Assembly (NCBI GenBank): GCA_947034895.1
Contig: OX344762.1
Coordinates: 10,483,501 to 10,547,500 of the forward strand
Source: Rhytidiadelphus loreus
Lineage: Eukaryota > Streptophyta > Bryopsida > Hypnales > Hylocomiaceae
Length of the DNA: 64,000 bases
Direction: 5' to 3'
The notes beneath the pieces were generated by a model, which was given only the letters and a program-made list of their open reading frames with translations, did not search any database and was not told where the DNA came from. Below, one piece after another: positions 24,205 through 35,050 of the stretch. Position 1 is the first letter of the stretch; each line of letters starts with the position of its first letter. The position numbers and the translations under genes are program-made.

Positions 24205-26697
24205 ACCCCGTTGGGACCAGGGGTTTCCTGTGACCAAGAGTAGAGACGCACATTAGAGTGTCCGTGCGGGGAAGTAATTGGACTGGCCCTGTAATTGATC
24301 CGCTGATCGGGCGCCAACACCAATCACACTGCAGGTGGGGAAAACCGCTTTTTCCTAGTCTAGCAAGCTTGTTTGCTTTATTGTTCTCTGGTGGTCGCTG
24401 GCGCCCCGGTGACATGTACCATTTATGGCGAATTTAGGAAGTTGAATGTGGAGTATCTCCTTTTCAGTTGTTCACGTCTCTCTCCTGCGTTGTGTGCCAA
24501 AGTTCCCAGCGGCAGTCTTTGTCGTCGTTGTGTTCCGAGTTTTTTTGCGTCCATGTTCGTATAGGCCTGAATTTCGTCGTTGTGGTGCCGTGTTGGTCAG
24601 CATTGTTTCGTGGAGATGTCATCCATTGCCCTTGTCCTGTAGTCACCGTTGCTGTGATCTTTATTCTCGCTTTATTCTTGACGCTGTCGTTATGCGTCTA
24701 TGCGTGAGTGAGAGTGATTGAGTGCATACGTTCGCTTTACTCTGAAGGGGTTTTACTTGTGACTTTTCCCAGTCCCCTTTTTTTTCTTTTTCCGGATCAC
24801 CTTATCGTTAAGATTTCTTTGTTGTCTGTTACTGTTACCCCCACGTTGTGGCTCGCGTGGATTTTAAAGGTATTCCGTGGTGTTTTCGACTGTCCGACGA
24901 TGGGTTGCATTCATCCCTGTGTAGTTCTGTTCCTTCCTGTTCCTGTGCTCAATGTAAGAGATAACTTGTTCGTAGCATCCGCTGCAACCAGCGAGTTATG
25001 GGGTTGGTTGTTGGTGTAAGTAGCCTACATCTTTGTCCCTGTTTCCTGTTTATTGTTCTTTTGATTACAAGTTTGCAGTTTCTTCTGTATCATACAGATT
25101 CACGTTGTGTGATGTTGCGTGAACATGTGCGTTGTTGTAGCCTGTGGGAATGGGCAGTGGTCCATGATGTGCGTGTGTGTTTTTCCTCAGCCCAAGTGTT
25201 ACAGGGTTTGTTCCGCTGTAATCATGGTGTCCCCGTATCGTTCGGTTTTTTCCGTGTGTTGTGGAGACTCGTTTTTGCGTGGCCGTTCGGGTGTTGCCAT
25301 TAGTTTCCAGGTACTGAATGCATTGTACCTGCAGTGGGATGTGTGTATCATCCACCCGCACGAGCTGTTAATTTTCTTGTTATTAAGACCCCGTTTGTGT
25401 CTTTGTTTGACTTGGGGACATGGGGTTGTATTTTTTTCACGTTTGTCGTCCATTTACTTTTCAGGAATGTAAGATATGCCCCTATAAAAATGTCCCGCTC
25501 TGTGTCTGATTTTCCAGGAATTCCGGGACGAAAGAGGAAGTCTTTTTGGGGACCCAGTTTGAAGAGCGTAGAACCCTGCGTCGACGAGAAGATGGCATGT
25601 CTGATGCACAGGAGGACAGGATGTTGGCTCGAACCTCTTCGTCCTGCTTGTGTTTTTCTCCGCAGTTTCTTCTGCAGCTCGGTCTGGGGCCTCTCCGTGA
25701 GTATCCTGTCTGTTTGTAAGTTTTTTCTAAGTGGATTTCAGATTCCATTTCGGAATCTGAGGTGCTTGGCTGCCTTCAGTGAGATTCAATAGTATAACCT
25801 CTTTGCAGCCGGCATTCGTCGACTACACGAAATCCTCGAATTTTGTTCCTGGAGGAATGGGCCTGTCCGAACGTACATCTGTCATTCCTGGAGCATGTGC
25901 AAATGTCGAAGCTTGTTGTGGGTGTCTCTTTTAGCGCTATGAGTTGGTTGTACTTCAGGTTTCCGTCCTTGCTTGCCTATGAATGTCCGAGTTGTATGTT
26001 CTTGCACGGCGCCGATTGCCTTACTTTCGTTTGAATGGTGCAGCTGGGAGCAATGCATGCTTAACGGCCGCTACACTTGGAGCTTGACGTTGAAGAATGG
26101 TAGGGACGTCTTCGTTCATTTGAGAGCTCAGCCTTTTGATTGAGGATTATTTCTCGATCGCGGTCGCTCTTCGTTCCTTGTTTTGATTTTCTTTTGCGTT
26201 CTTCCGAGCCAGCACCATTGTGTCGGCCATTGCGTGCACTGAATTGGGAGTCGTTGGTGTAGGATTGGATATGCAGTTATGACCCTGCGCTCCAGTGTGG
26301 GGAAGTCGTCCGGGATCTCCGTGAAGCAGCTTGTAATGCGTTTGCGAACCTGTCAAGGTAAGGATTTTACTTTATGACCATTAGGTTTGCTTTTGTGCGA
26401 GTATAATGATTTTCTTTTTGAACAAGGTAGTTTTTGAGGTATTTCGTTGGGCTTCTGTTTTCGATATTGATGTTCGATGTTCGATGTTCGTAAATATATG
26501 TGCGTGCTTTTTTTACTCGAGTAGACCTTCTTGAAGGTTCTGTTCTGTATTGGTGCCATTGGTATGAAGTGGAGCCAAATAGGTGTGTGGTGATGGTGGG
26601 ACTGGAAGCTCAAAGCCATGCTTTCCTTGCTTCTGGGTAATAAGTGTAGAGTCGCTTCAATACATCAGGTTGCAGCCCAAAGTGTCGTTGCCTGCCA
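24205..26697 (+). other. Arm-internal region downstream of left CELF gene
   Basis: About 2.5 kb with no convincing coding exon. It is T-rich on the plus strand with intron-like pyrimidine tracts and several CAG and GTAAG sites (for example GTCAAG|GTAAGG near 26358), which may reflect a long or spliced 3' UTR or a non-coding transcript. It is duplicated in the right arm. Confidence 0.4.
26471..26490. repeat. TGTTCGA microrepeat, three units (left arm)
   Basis: Three tandem 7-bp units. The right arm has four at 38740-38768. This is the only inner-arm difference I found, so it marks the two arms as separate sequences. Confidence 0.9.
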
Positions 26698-27828
26698 GTG
26701 TGCTCTTTTCGGCAGGCAGATGCTCTTGTGAAATACTTTGATTTCAGTGTACTCTAATTTCCGGTGTTTCCGGGTATTTAATGAAGGCTACTAGGACAGC
26801 TGTGCGGGTCTTTCTAAACGCACAGGTTCTATTGAACCTTGCACTGAATTCTGTGTCGTGAGCTTGTTATGGAGTATGCTGTGTCAAAATGCCAGCCTTT
26901 TGTTATGGTTGGTGGAGTCCACCATACATGTTGATTCCAGTTGATTCATTTTTGAGGGTGGGCTGGAAACATTTGTTCGATACCAACTTGAGACTGGCGG
27001 TGTCAGATCTGGCCTGCAGTAGAAGGCAATTTCAGATACATATTCCAAAACTGTTCGAGGTGGCTTAGTGCTTGGAGGCTTGGTGAGTTTGAGTTGTGTC
27101 CGAATGGTAGGGACTTGCCAAATTGCAGAGCAGGAATCGCGATTTATGACAATTCCGATTGCTGCTGTACAGCTCATCATACATGACTTGCATACATGCA
27201 CAGCAAGTCACCGTTTGTGTGGTTTAAAATCTGCACGATTGTACTAAAGCGATGCATATTCTCTGGAGTCGGTTACGAAGTAGTTGTCCTTGGATCTCCT
27301 GGGCTCACGCAGACTTGAAATTAATTTTGAGGCTTAGTTGGTAAACCCTAAACCCTATTCCTGACTTGGTGCTCAAGGCAAGTTTAAGGCAATAACTCAC
27401 CTGTTGCCCGGGTACTATTGAACACGGTGGGGGAAGACGATGAGGAACTTACGAACTTAGTGGGGCTGAGGTGTGCTTTATTGGACTGGTCGAGGATGCG
27501 CCACGCCTTGGGAAACGGAACTGAGGCACGGTATTCATTTCGAGCTGACTGCCTGCGGTCATTGAGGGCGGGTCGGGTTGGGAATTGCGAATCGTAGCCT
27601 TGAATGTTTCCGACCCAGGAGTGAGAAAGTTATAAGGGCAGATTTGCGAATCAAGCTGTTAGAGAGGAGGTCGTTTCCGAGTAGTGTCCAGAATTAGGGT
27701 TTAACGCGAGAAAGGCAGGTTGGTGGATCTTTGGTGGTAAGCGCGGAATTCAATCTTTGCATGTGGGAGAATCCATTTAGATCTTGAATTTTGAGAGAAG
27801 TGCGACAGGTACAAAGAGATTACCCTCA
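26698..27828 (+). promoter_or_regulatory. Upstream region of the SDR gene
   Basis: Unique sequence between the inner edge of the left arm and the SDR start codon. A telo-box-like AAACCCTAAACCCTA lies at 27343-27357; such motifs often occur in promoters of plant genes active in growing cells. GC content rises toward the gene. The transcription start is not determined. Confidence 0.4.
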
Positions 27829-28677
27829 ATGGCGATTCGGGGTGGGAAGCAAGCGCTCCAACATTTGCGCCATCTCCGCAACGAGGCCATTCCGCGAGCA
27901 CATTACTCCGTCTCCACGGCAGTCGGTGTACAGTCCCCGGAGCCCGTGGAAGCCGCGGAGCCCCTGGAATCGAAGTCCGTCGAGCGGAAGAAGGTTTTGG
28001 TTCTCGGCGGGAACGGCTTCGTGGGCACGCACATCTGCAAGGAAGCCCTGGCTCGTAGTATTCCCGTGGCGAGCTTGAGCCGCTCGGGTCGTCCCAGTGG
28101 AGTCCCGGAGCCTTGGTCTTCTGAAGTGGAGTGGGTGAAAGGCGATCTCTTCCATCCTTCGCAGTGGCGCCACACCTTAGACGACATCTCTGCCGTGATC
28201 TCCTGCGTGGGCGGATTCGGCTCCAACGAGCAAATGCAGCGGATCAACGGCGCGGCGAATGTCCAAGCGATCCGCGCAGCCTCCCAAGCCGGCGTGGACC
28301 GCTTCGTCTTCATCTCCGCGCACGACTTCGGCCTGCCGTCGTTCTTCCTGCGAGGCTACTACGCGGGGAAGCGGGCGGCGGAGGACGAGCTTCTGGCCAA
28401 GTTCCCCTACAGCGGCGTCATTCTGCGTCCCGGGTTCATCCACGGCGTGAGGCAAGTGGGCAAGGTGAAGCTCCCTCTCAATGCCATTGGCTCCCCTCTG
28501 GAAATTCTGCTCAAACACAAGGCCATCTCCCAGGTTCCCGTGCTGGGGAAACTGCTGGTGCCGCCGGTCAAGGTCGCCACTGTGGCCAAGGCTGCTGTCC
28601 GATCCGCCACCGACAATGCCATTCCGCCAGGAGTCATGGATGTGTGGAGCATTCTCCGCATTGGGGAAGCGCACTAA
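27829..28677 (+). CDS. Atypical short-chain dehydrogenase/reductase, probably mitochondrial (intronless)
   Basis: A single exon of 282 residues. I chose the ATG at 27829 (context TCAATGGCG) because the open frame upstream has no other ATG. Residues 1-30 are rich in Arg, Ala and Ser with few acidic residues, as in a mitochondrial presequence. VLVLGGNGFVG at about 56-66 is the GxxGxxG Rossmann nucleotide-binding loop. YYAGK at 177-181 supplies the SDR YxxxK pair. The family is the atypical SDRs related to complex I subunit NDUFA9 and yeast Coq11. Plant members such as Arabidopsis At5g10730/At5g15910 are my closest remembered match. Likely binds NAD(P)H in the mitochondrial matrix; the substrate is unknown. 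Codons are strongly GC-ending compared with neighbouring genes. It lies in the spacer of the inverted repeat, 1.1 kb from the left arm. Confidence 0.88.
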   Translation: MAIRGGKQALQHLRHLRNEAIPRAHYSVSTAVGVQSPEPVEAAEPLESKSVERKKVLVLGGNGFVGTHICKEALARSIPVASLSRSGRPSGVPEPWSSEVEWVKGDLFHPSQWRHTLDDISAVISCVGGFGSNEQMQRINGAANVQAIRAASQAGVDRFVFISAHDFGLPSFFLRGYYAGKRAAEDELLAKFPYSGVILRPGFIHGVRQVGKVKLPLNAIGSPLEILLKHKAISQVPVLGKLLVPPVKVATVAKAAVRSATDNAIPPGVMDVWSILRIGEAH

Positions 28678-29347
28678 TGAAGGGCCCAGGGACTGTCTGA
28701 GTACCCAGCTCTTGTATAAGTTAGATGATGTATCGGCGGCTAGCTGAGGGGAGGTGACCAGGTCCTTCGCTCCTTCGCTTCTAAGATTCTGCTTGTTGCT
28801 TGCTTTGGTGAAATTTTGTAGCTAAGGATTTTGACGAATAATCGTGTTTCCGATCAGTTCCACTTGTGAGCAAGCCTTCTCTGTGCCTAATCACTGTCTA
28901 ATGTCTCTGCTACTTTTTAAGTATGATCGCAACATTCCTGAAGCCTACACGTGATTCTTCCGGAAAGATGGTCTGCCAACTAGTTCAAGAATGTTGTCAT
29001 GCCTTTGGTGACTTTGACATTGCTTTCTTACACAATCTCAATTAAGCATGCCAAATTCCAACTTCAAAATACCCAAACTCCATTTGGGGGAATTTTTCTT
29101 TTAATTGACATTGTTATACATGATAAATGATTCTTAACAATGCCATAAGTGTGTCCTCCACATTGCTACTTACTAAGGTAGGATGATCCATTGTTGTCCT
29201 TCAATCATTGCATCTAACTAAACTTATTAGAACAACAATTAATTTTTGGCAAAAGAATGGCAAATTGAAGCATGTATTCTAGTCAACATTTTATAAACAT
29301 TATAGGTTGTCAAAGCAAAAACATATAGCTTTGGATTGTAGTCCTTA
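28678..29347. other. SDR 3' flank and spacer
   Basis: The first 150-200 bases are probably 3' UTR. Sequence then becomes AT-rich with no recognised feature. Confidence 0.45.
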
Positions 29348-29744
29348 GAGCATCCCCACCAGTGTCTTCCTTTTCCCTATCTCCATCGAGATGAAGGGGA
29401 GCATAGATGGAGATAGAGAAGAGAAGTTCCCACTCGTAGTTCCCTAAATTTTCAACTTATTGCTAAATAGAGGTAGGGAGAAGTCAAAAGGGAATCATAA
29501 AAATAGTAATAAAGCCAAATGAATAGTACTTCCACGAATCAATGAAGCAGAACTCATGTTGGAAAGGTGGAAAGTGGTTTAGGGATTACTCCACTTGAGT
29601 TCCCTATCCATCATCCCATTTAGGGAATTCAGACCCTTCCTCCCTAAATTTTTAGGGATAGGGAATGTTGGTGGGGGAGTTTTCTTCCCTATCCGGATGA
29701 CAATCATTCGGATAGGGATAGGGAAGCCATTGGTGGGGATGCTC
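29348..29744. mobile_element. PIF/Harbinger-type (Tourist-like) MITE, copy 1
   Basis: Terminal inverted repeats start GAGCATCCCCACCA on both strands and are flanked by TTA at 29345-29347 and 29745-29747, the expected 3-bp target duplication. It is 397 bp long and non-coding, with repeated CCCTATCC/GGGATAGG blocks. TIR plus TTA duplication support PIF/Harbinger. Confidence 0.8.
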
Positions 29745-29747
29745 TTA

Positions 29748-30784
29748 GGGGGACTACTCATTCATACCCTTCTAAAAGCTATTTTGTAGCTCTAATGAAT
29801 TCCTAAACCAATTCAAAAATCCAAAAGCATCCATATAGATTGTTTGATAATGAAACGTGTTTTCAAATTGCACCAAAATTGAACAAAGCATTGAATTATT
29901 GTTTCTAGAATCAAAGTGAAAGAAGAACAAATTTGTTCATATGTATAGTCATCATTCAAATTAAAAAGTTTATGTAGACAAATAGAAACCAAGAGTTGGC
30001 CAAAAGTAACTTCATCATTCACAAATGGATGATTACAACAATCTTTTATTCATTAAATATACATCTAGTGGTAGTGACAAAGGCTAGAACCAAAAAATGG
30101 GAGCATTTTTTAAAAACAAGTATTAGAGAAGTGCAAGAATGGGGAGATGGCATTGTTTGCAATTAGAATTTTGGATATTTGTTGCTTGCCCATGTGCACT
30201 ACCTATCTAATACAAGCAATTAGTCCTTGAATAGTATTGTTAAATAAAGAGTGTTAGAGCTTGGAGTGTTGAAAGAGGCTCTATATTAGCCCTTTATGGT
30301 TTGGAACTCAACACCAATGTTCTAATTGGTACTCATTTTCTTTAAACAAGATTTGCCAAATAAGCAATACAAATCTCTATCTTCGTTGATTTGGTGGACT
30401 TTTGGTTGAGCTCATATTGTTGCATTTGATACATGTTCTTCAAACCAATGTGCTTAGGTCATTGGTGTCATGCTAGACTAGTTCATTAATGTGTGTAGAT
30501 CCTAAATCCTAGTAGTTTAGGTTGTCTCTCTACCTTTTTAGGCAATGAAAAGTTTGGATAAAAATTGGGAGTTTGGGAGCTATACCTTTGCTTTTTTTAT
30601 TTTTTTCCTTCATCGTTCTCTAGATTGGACTTTCAATATTGACCAATTTAAGCATGACTTGTACACATGGATGATAAAAGATTATTTTTGAGACAAACAA
30701 GTATTTGGCTTGGTCTTTTCTATCCACGGTATCAGATGCAATATTTGCTAGTTTTGAAAATTAAAAATAGGCATTAGATGGGTT
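29748..30784. other. AT-rich spacer
   Basis: No coding exon, RNA gene or element end recognised. Confidence 0.5.
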
Positions 30785-31060
30785 TCGAGCATTGTGGAGG
30801 GCCGCGAGTTATCAGGCCTTGGAAACTGCTACAAACTGCTTGTTGATGTGGTCGAGCGACTGCCGCATTGGCAAATTTTAATTTTAATTTTTTTTAAATG
30901 AAATTTTTTTTCTGTTTTTTTTCTCATTTCAAGAATGTAAATTTTTTTTTTTTTTTCAAAAAATTTCTATCGGGAACGGCTCGGGAACGACTGTTCCCCG
31001 AAACTACCGGGGGATTAGGGTCGGGAACAGGCCCGAAACGGCCCTCCCCACCCCAGAAAA
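30785..31060. repeat. GC-rich dispersed repeat with A/T-run core (copy 2, inverted)
   Basis: Read on the minus strand it starts GGGAGGGCCGTTTCGGGCCT, then CCCCCGG, then long A-runs, following copy 1 at 4466-4745. The same block order in opposite orientation identifies a family. Confidence 0.55.
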
Positions 31061-32516
31061 CATTTAATGGTTTGTACTTGTGATATCTACTTCAAGCAGA
31101 AGGTGGATGCTTCTAGAGAGTTTAGCCCATCCTTGATCCCCTCATCAAAATCATTGTAGTTCTTTATATACTTTGTTACAATTAGTATTTTGATGCTATA
31201 GATGAATATTGCATGATGAGTGAGTGTACAACTTTGACATCTCTTAAGCAATTTTGTATGGCTATGAAAGAGGAATTTGAAGCCTATCACCTTAGGCAAC
31301 CGCCCCAAGTAGATTTTGAAAAGCAGGTCTCTATCAATGTTGAATAGGGATTTATTTGGATGTTTGCATCATTGGACTGAACGAACTATGATTGGAAGAA
31401 TTGCCTGGTACATTTTCATAGATAGAAAGAGGAGAAAGCCCATCATTTAATTTTTGAGGCCATTGTAAATTGAAGATTATACACATGGAATGCTTTCTTT
31501 GGGCCGTGACCTCAATGTGTTGGATTTCTCCCCCTTGGTATACACAATATACTCAAGGGTGAGGTTCATGACCTACATTTCAAGGTAAATGGGTGTGACT
31601 ATGCACCCAAAAGTGGCAGTCACAGGGCTGTGACTGCCACTCCTCTTGTGAGTCGTTGATCTTGGTTCCTTCCCCCTGTGAGTCGTTGATAATCCCAAGA
31701 AATGCGCCTCCTTGGCACCGTCGATTCAATAAAAATAAAAGTATTGTGGCCACCGTTGATGGAGCGCCGCCCAGAGGAAATTTAGGGTCCGTTGATGGTC
31801 TATACGATAGGGTTTCCATATGATGCAGCCAATTACCCCGGGCGCCTGTTTTCCTCCACTGCATGCTTGTTTTCCTTCACCGCGTGCCTGTTTCTCCCTC
31901 CATGCATTCGTTGCACATGTGTTGCTCTGTCAATGATTGGTTGCGTGCGTGTGTTGCTATGTGCTTATTGGTAATTGGTGGGACCATGGCGAGGCATGAG
32001 GTTCTTCTATTCTTATGTTCACATTAAGGAGGAGGTTGCGTGCAATTGGAGGTGAAGGGTGCGCTGCAACGACATAGCCTTGTCTTGCCAACGAGCGCGT
32101 CTTGTCCAGATCGAGGGATTGAGTTTCGTTGAGTGGAGTGTGTCGTTTGGTGAAGGTGGAAGAGCTCGAGGCGAGCTTGATTTGCATGCAATCAGAGGCA
32201 GCAACGTCATTGGGGTAAGCTTTTCATTTTGGTCTGCTTTTCTTCTTTTCAAAAGTTTTGCATCGGACCCACAATCCCTGTTGCAGCAAGTGGGCCAAGG
32301 AAGGATGGCAATGGCTGATTTATTTGATCATGGGCTTATTGCAGCAAGTTGGGCCAAGGAATTGATTTCGTTTTGTGTAGTGTGTAGGTTAGAGTAGTAG
32401 CCGGTGAGACTGATGTGCTCAGGGAGCTTGCCGCTCCAACTTCTTCATCAAGTCGACAGGATTTTTCTTGGTAAATCAAGGTGTAGAATTTTTGGAAACC
32501 TCAGAGCATCAGTTTT
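31061..32516. other. Spacer with short hairpin and direct repeats
   Basis: No gene recognised. It contains a perfect 14-bp-stem hairpin at 31612-31641, a duplicated GTGAGTCGTTGAT nearby, and a near-repeat of TTGCAGCAAGTGGGCCAAGG at about 32281 and 32338. Composition from 31600 to 32400 is more gene-like than the flanks, and could be upstream sequence of the Rep-like gene. Confidence 0.4.
31612..31641. repeat. Perfect hairpin, 14-bp arms
   Basis: AGTGGCAGTCACAG, two bases GG, then its exact reverse complement. Not followed by a T-run. It could be an end structure of a mobile element. Confidence 0.8.
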
Positions 32517-32648
32517 CACTAGTAGAAAATCATGCCCAATTTGTTGTTTTGGTCGCATTGATTATCAACAGAGTTTTGTTGATCAACAAAACTCTGTTGA
32601 TAATCAATGCGACCAAAACAACAGATTGGGCATGATTTTCTACTAGTG
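32517..32648. mobile_element. CACTA-type foldback MITE, near-perfect 132-bp palindrome
   Basis: Two 66-base halves are reverse complements with a single mismatched pair and no spacer. Both ends read CACTAGTAGAAAATC, the CACTA (En/Spm) terminal signature, and TTT flanks both sides (32514-32516, 32649-32651), the 3-bp duplication expected. Non-coding. A transcript would fold into a long hairpin. Confidence 0.88.
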
Positions 32649-32859
32649 TTTGGTGATATATTTTGATGCCCCTGTTTTGATGTAGTGGGTTGTAAATCAA
32701 GTTTGGCCATATATGTAAATATGAAATGGCTTTCATTGAACTCAGTTTCTTGTCTTTTCAGTTTTTTGTCTTTTCAGTTTCATTGAATGGTTTTTCTTTT
32801 CTTGTCTTCTCGTTTTCATGCTTTTTCATTTTTAACAAGGATTGACACTGGCGCCACCC

Positions 32860-34218
32860 ATGTCTCTGATTCTCAAAGGATCAGCCCGCCGAGGTAAAAT
32901 GATAGATAGTCAGGTCACAGACAAGGCTGTTGATGCCACAACCAATGTTGCCCAAGCTTCTGCTATGAAGAAGAAGGCTGTGATACACACTATTGATGAT
33001 CCTCTAAATGTTCAGCAACCTTTTGCTAGAAAGCAAAAGGCATCCAAAAAAATACCATTAAAACAAACATCCCAGAAAAAAACTCCTAGAACACGGGCAC
33101 CAGTACAACCAAAAGAAATGGATGTCAGCATGACAATTTCTATCGGAAGTGCTGACATCTCAACTGAACTTCTTGGCAAGGCGAAAGAATTCCTTGAAAA
33201 AGAGTGTATCTCTAGTTTGTGTTCAATTGAGCGCGGCGGTGCTCTTTGCAGACTGCACTTGCAAATGGTAAGTAGACTCCTTACTTCCTCTGCTACCATG
33301 GTCAGCAAACGCTTGAAGCAATACCTCGGATGGGATGACCCTAATAATGCCCCTGTGGGACACCACATCCTCACAAGAGGCCTCCTTAATACCGGTCTCC
33401 ATACATTCATTGGCATGCTTGGCTATTGTATAAAAGACAAAGACCACAATCACTTCCAATGTGTCCAAAGAAATGTCAGTGATGCACAACTTGAAGAGGG
33501 AGTGGAGGAGTACATTAAGCATAGTACTCCTTTCGCTAAGAATTGAATCATTCTAACTCACACAAATCTCATTGAGAGAGCTGCTACATATTGCAAATAC
33601 AAAATGCGGAAACAACTTGGTAGCACTCTTCTTGGTATTCTCCTGCCCATGTTGCAATCTGGGCAATATATTCCCTCTGCTTCATGGGTTGTGCCTGTTC
33701 GTCAAGGTGGGATGGAGTACAAAAGGGCTGCAACAATTTGGAAGTGCATGATGAATCCACAGGCTATAGAAATGGATGATGTGACTCAAATTTTTTTTTA
33801 GTACATCAACCATGGTTCCCGTCTGGCGGACTTGGGTCGTCAACGTCTTGCTGTTGAGTTGGAAGGGGCACGTGAAGGTGCCGCTCACGATTATGTCACT
33901 ACAAGTATAGCTCAACATTCACTTCTTTTTTTTTCCAATTCTTTTGTTGTTTTTAAGATGCGTTAGAGCTTGTCTTTGGTTTTTATTGATTCAAGCCATT
34001 GCCAAACTATGTTTATGTCTCTTTTTCATTCATGTCTTTCTTTTGGTACAAATGATGTTTTGGTCCCCCCTCACCTTGATTCGAATGGCATCATTTTCAT
34101 TGATGGCACTCAAGAGGACATTGCTAAAGCACACTTACATGAAATGGATGATGGCGCACCTGCTTACATTCCGGTTTTTTATGGGGACCGTGACTTTAAG
34201 AACGATCTTACAGTGTAG
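32860..34218 (+). pseudogene. Degraded HUH/CRESS Rep-like endonuclease gene (Replitron-like mobile element remnant)
   Basis: From the ATG at 32860 an open frame runs to 33546 (228 residues). Its first 90 residues are basic and low-complexity. VSMTISIG at about 89-96 could be Rep motif I, LHLQM at about 132-136 resembles the HLQ form of motif II, and GYCIKD at about 188-193 resembles the YxxK motif III carrying the catalytic Tyr. Their order and spacing fit HUH rolling-circle Reps. After the stop, the same kind of protein continues in frame at 33547-33801 (NLIERAATYC, SGQYIPSASWV) and, broken, at about 33800-34218 (PHLDSNGIIFIDG). Stops and frame changes make it a relic. HUH Reps nick and join single-stranded DNA. 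Replitrons carry such proteins in green algae and other eukaryotes. The family call is by motif only; an endogenous CRESS-virus-derived copy is the alternative. Confidence 0.45.
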
Positions 34219-34297
34219 TTTTTGAGGACAATAGGGACACGGTTCTTGGGATGCCCTCCATATTACTTTTGGCATGCCATTTTTTAAAAGCAACTTT

Positions 34298-34636
34298 TCA
34301 CTATGTCCTCAAAAGCAACTTTTCAATGTGTTTGCCTCTTTAGAGAATGTTTTGTTTCTCATGGCGAACTTCCAAATCTGAAATTTTGTACCTTGGGACC
34401 TCTTCAGGACCCTTTATAGAAATATAATTTGTTTTCTTGTTCAAAATTTGCATTGAGTCACTATGTCCTCAAAAGTAACTTTTCAATGTGTTTGCCTCTT
34501 TGGAGAATGTTTTGTTTCTTGTGGCCAACTTCCAAATCTGAAATTTTATACCTCGGTACCTCTTTAGGACCCTTTATAGAAATATAATTTTTTTTCTTGT
34601 TCAAAATTTGCATTGAGTCACTATGTCCTCAAAAGA
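34298..34636. repeat. 160-bp tandem duplication (2.1 copies)
   Basis: TCACTATGTCCTCAAAAG occurs at 34298, 34458 and 34618. The units between differ by a few bases. It lies just 3' of the Rep-like remnant and contains no open frame of note. Confidence 0.9.
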
Positions 34637-35050
34637 GGCAGTAACTGCCTAATTACACTATGACCAATATTGATTGTTAGCAAGCATATCCTAAATGGAC
34701 ATGTTTTGTGAAGACTATCCACTTGCCTCTGGATAAAAAGTCGAGTTATTTTGTATCAAGTCAAGATGCTGTTTGCAAGGATATTGATTGGTACTTAGGA
34801 GTTCTCCAAAAATGCTTTGTGATTATTCAAAATCTTTGCTACCATTGAAACTTAGAGGTAATTTCTAGCATTAGGTTCACATGTTGCATATTACACAACA
34901 TGATCTTTGAAGATGAACAAGACATGGAAGAACTAGAGAACATCATCTCTAGTTACAAGAGGATAAATTATTGACAAGTACCATTGACATTGAGAATGTA
35001 GACACTCATTTTGGGCTTTGAGGTGACCTCATTGAGGATTTGTAGGCATT
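34637..35050. other. AT-rich spacer before the CACTA element
   Basis: No feature recognised. Confidence 0.5.

Larger units (their letters stand above)
18170..26697. repeat. Left arm of large inverted repeat
   Basis: The sequence is repeated in reverse complement at 38533-47080. Position x on the left pairs with 65237-x on the right over 18830 to about 26470, and with 65230-x from there to 26697. Stretches I compared in this inner part, including introns and a 13-base T-run, are identical. The single difference seen is three versus four TGTTCGA units. Outside 18830 the arms still align to about 18170 but with frequent substitutions and indels. Confidence 0.95.

Noticed and set aside
27343..27357. 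Interstitial telomere repeat
   Set aside because: Only two AAACCCT units; better described as a telo-box promoter motif. A similar short TTTAGGG run near 53760 is in a P4H intron.
27784..27828. N-terminal extension of the SDR protein
   Set aside because: It would need a TTG start; the ATG at 27829 has a good plant context and leaves a typical presequence.
28131..28700. Long open frames overlapping the SDR gene in other frames and on the minus strand
   Set aside because: High GC suppresses stops. Only the frame with GGNGFVG and YxxxK shows a known fold.
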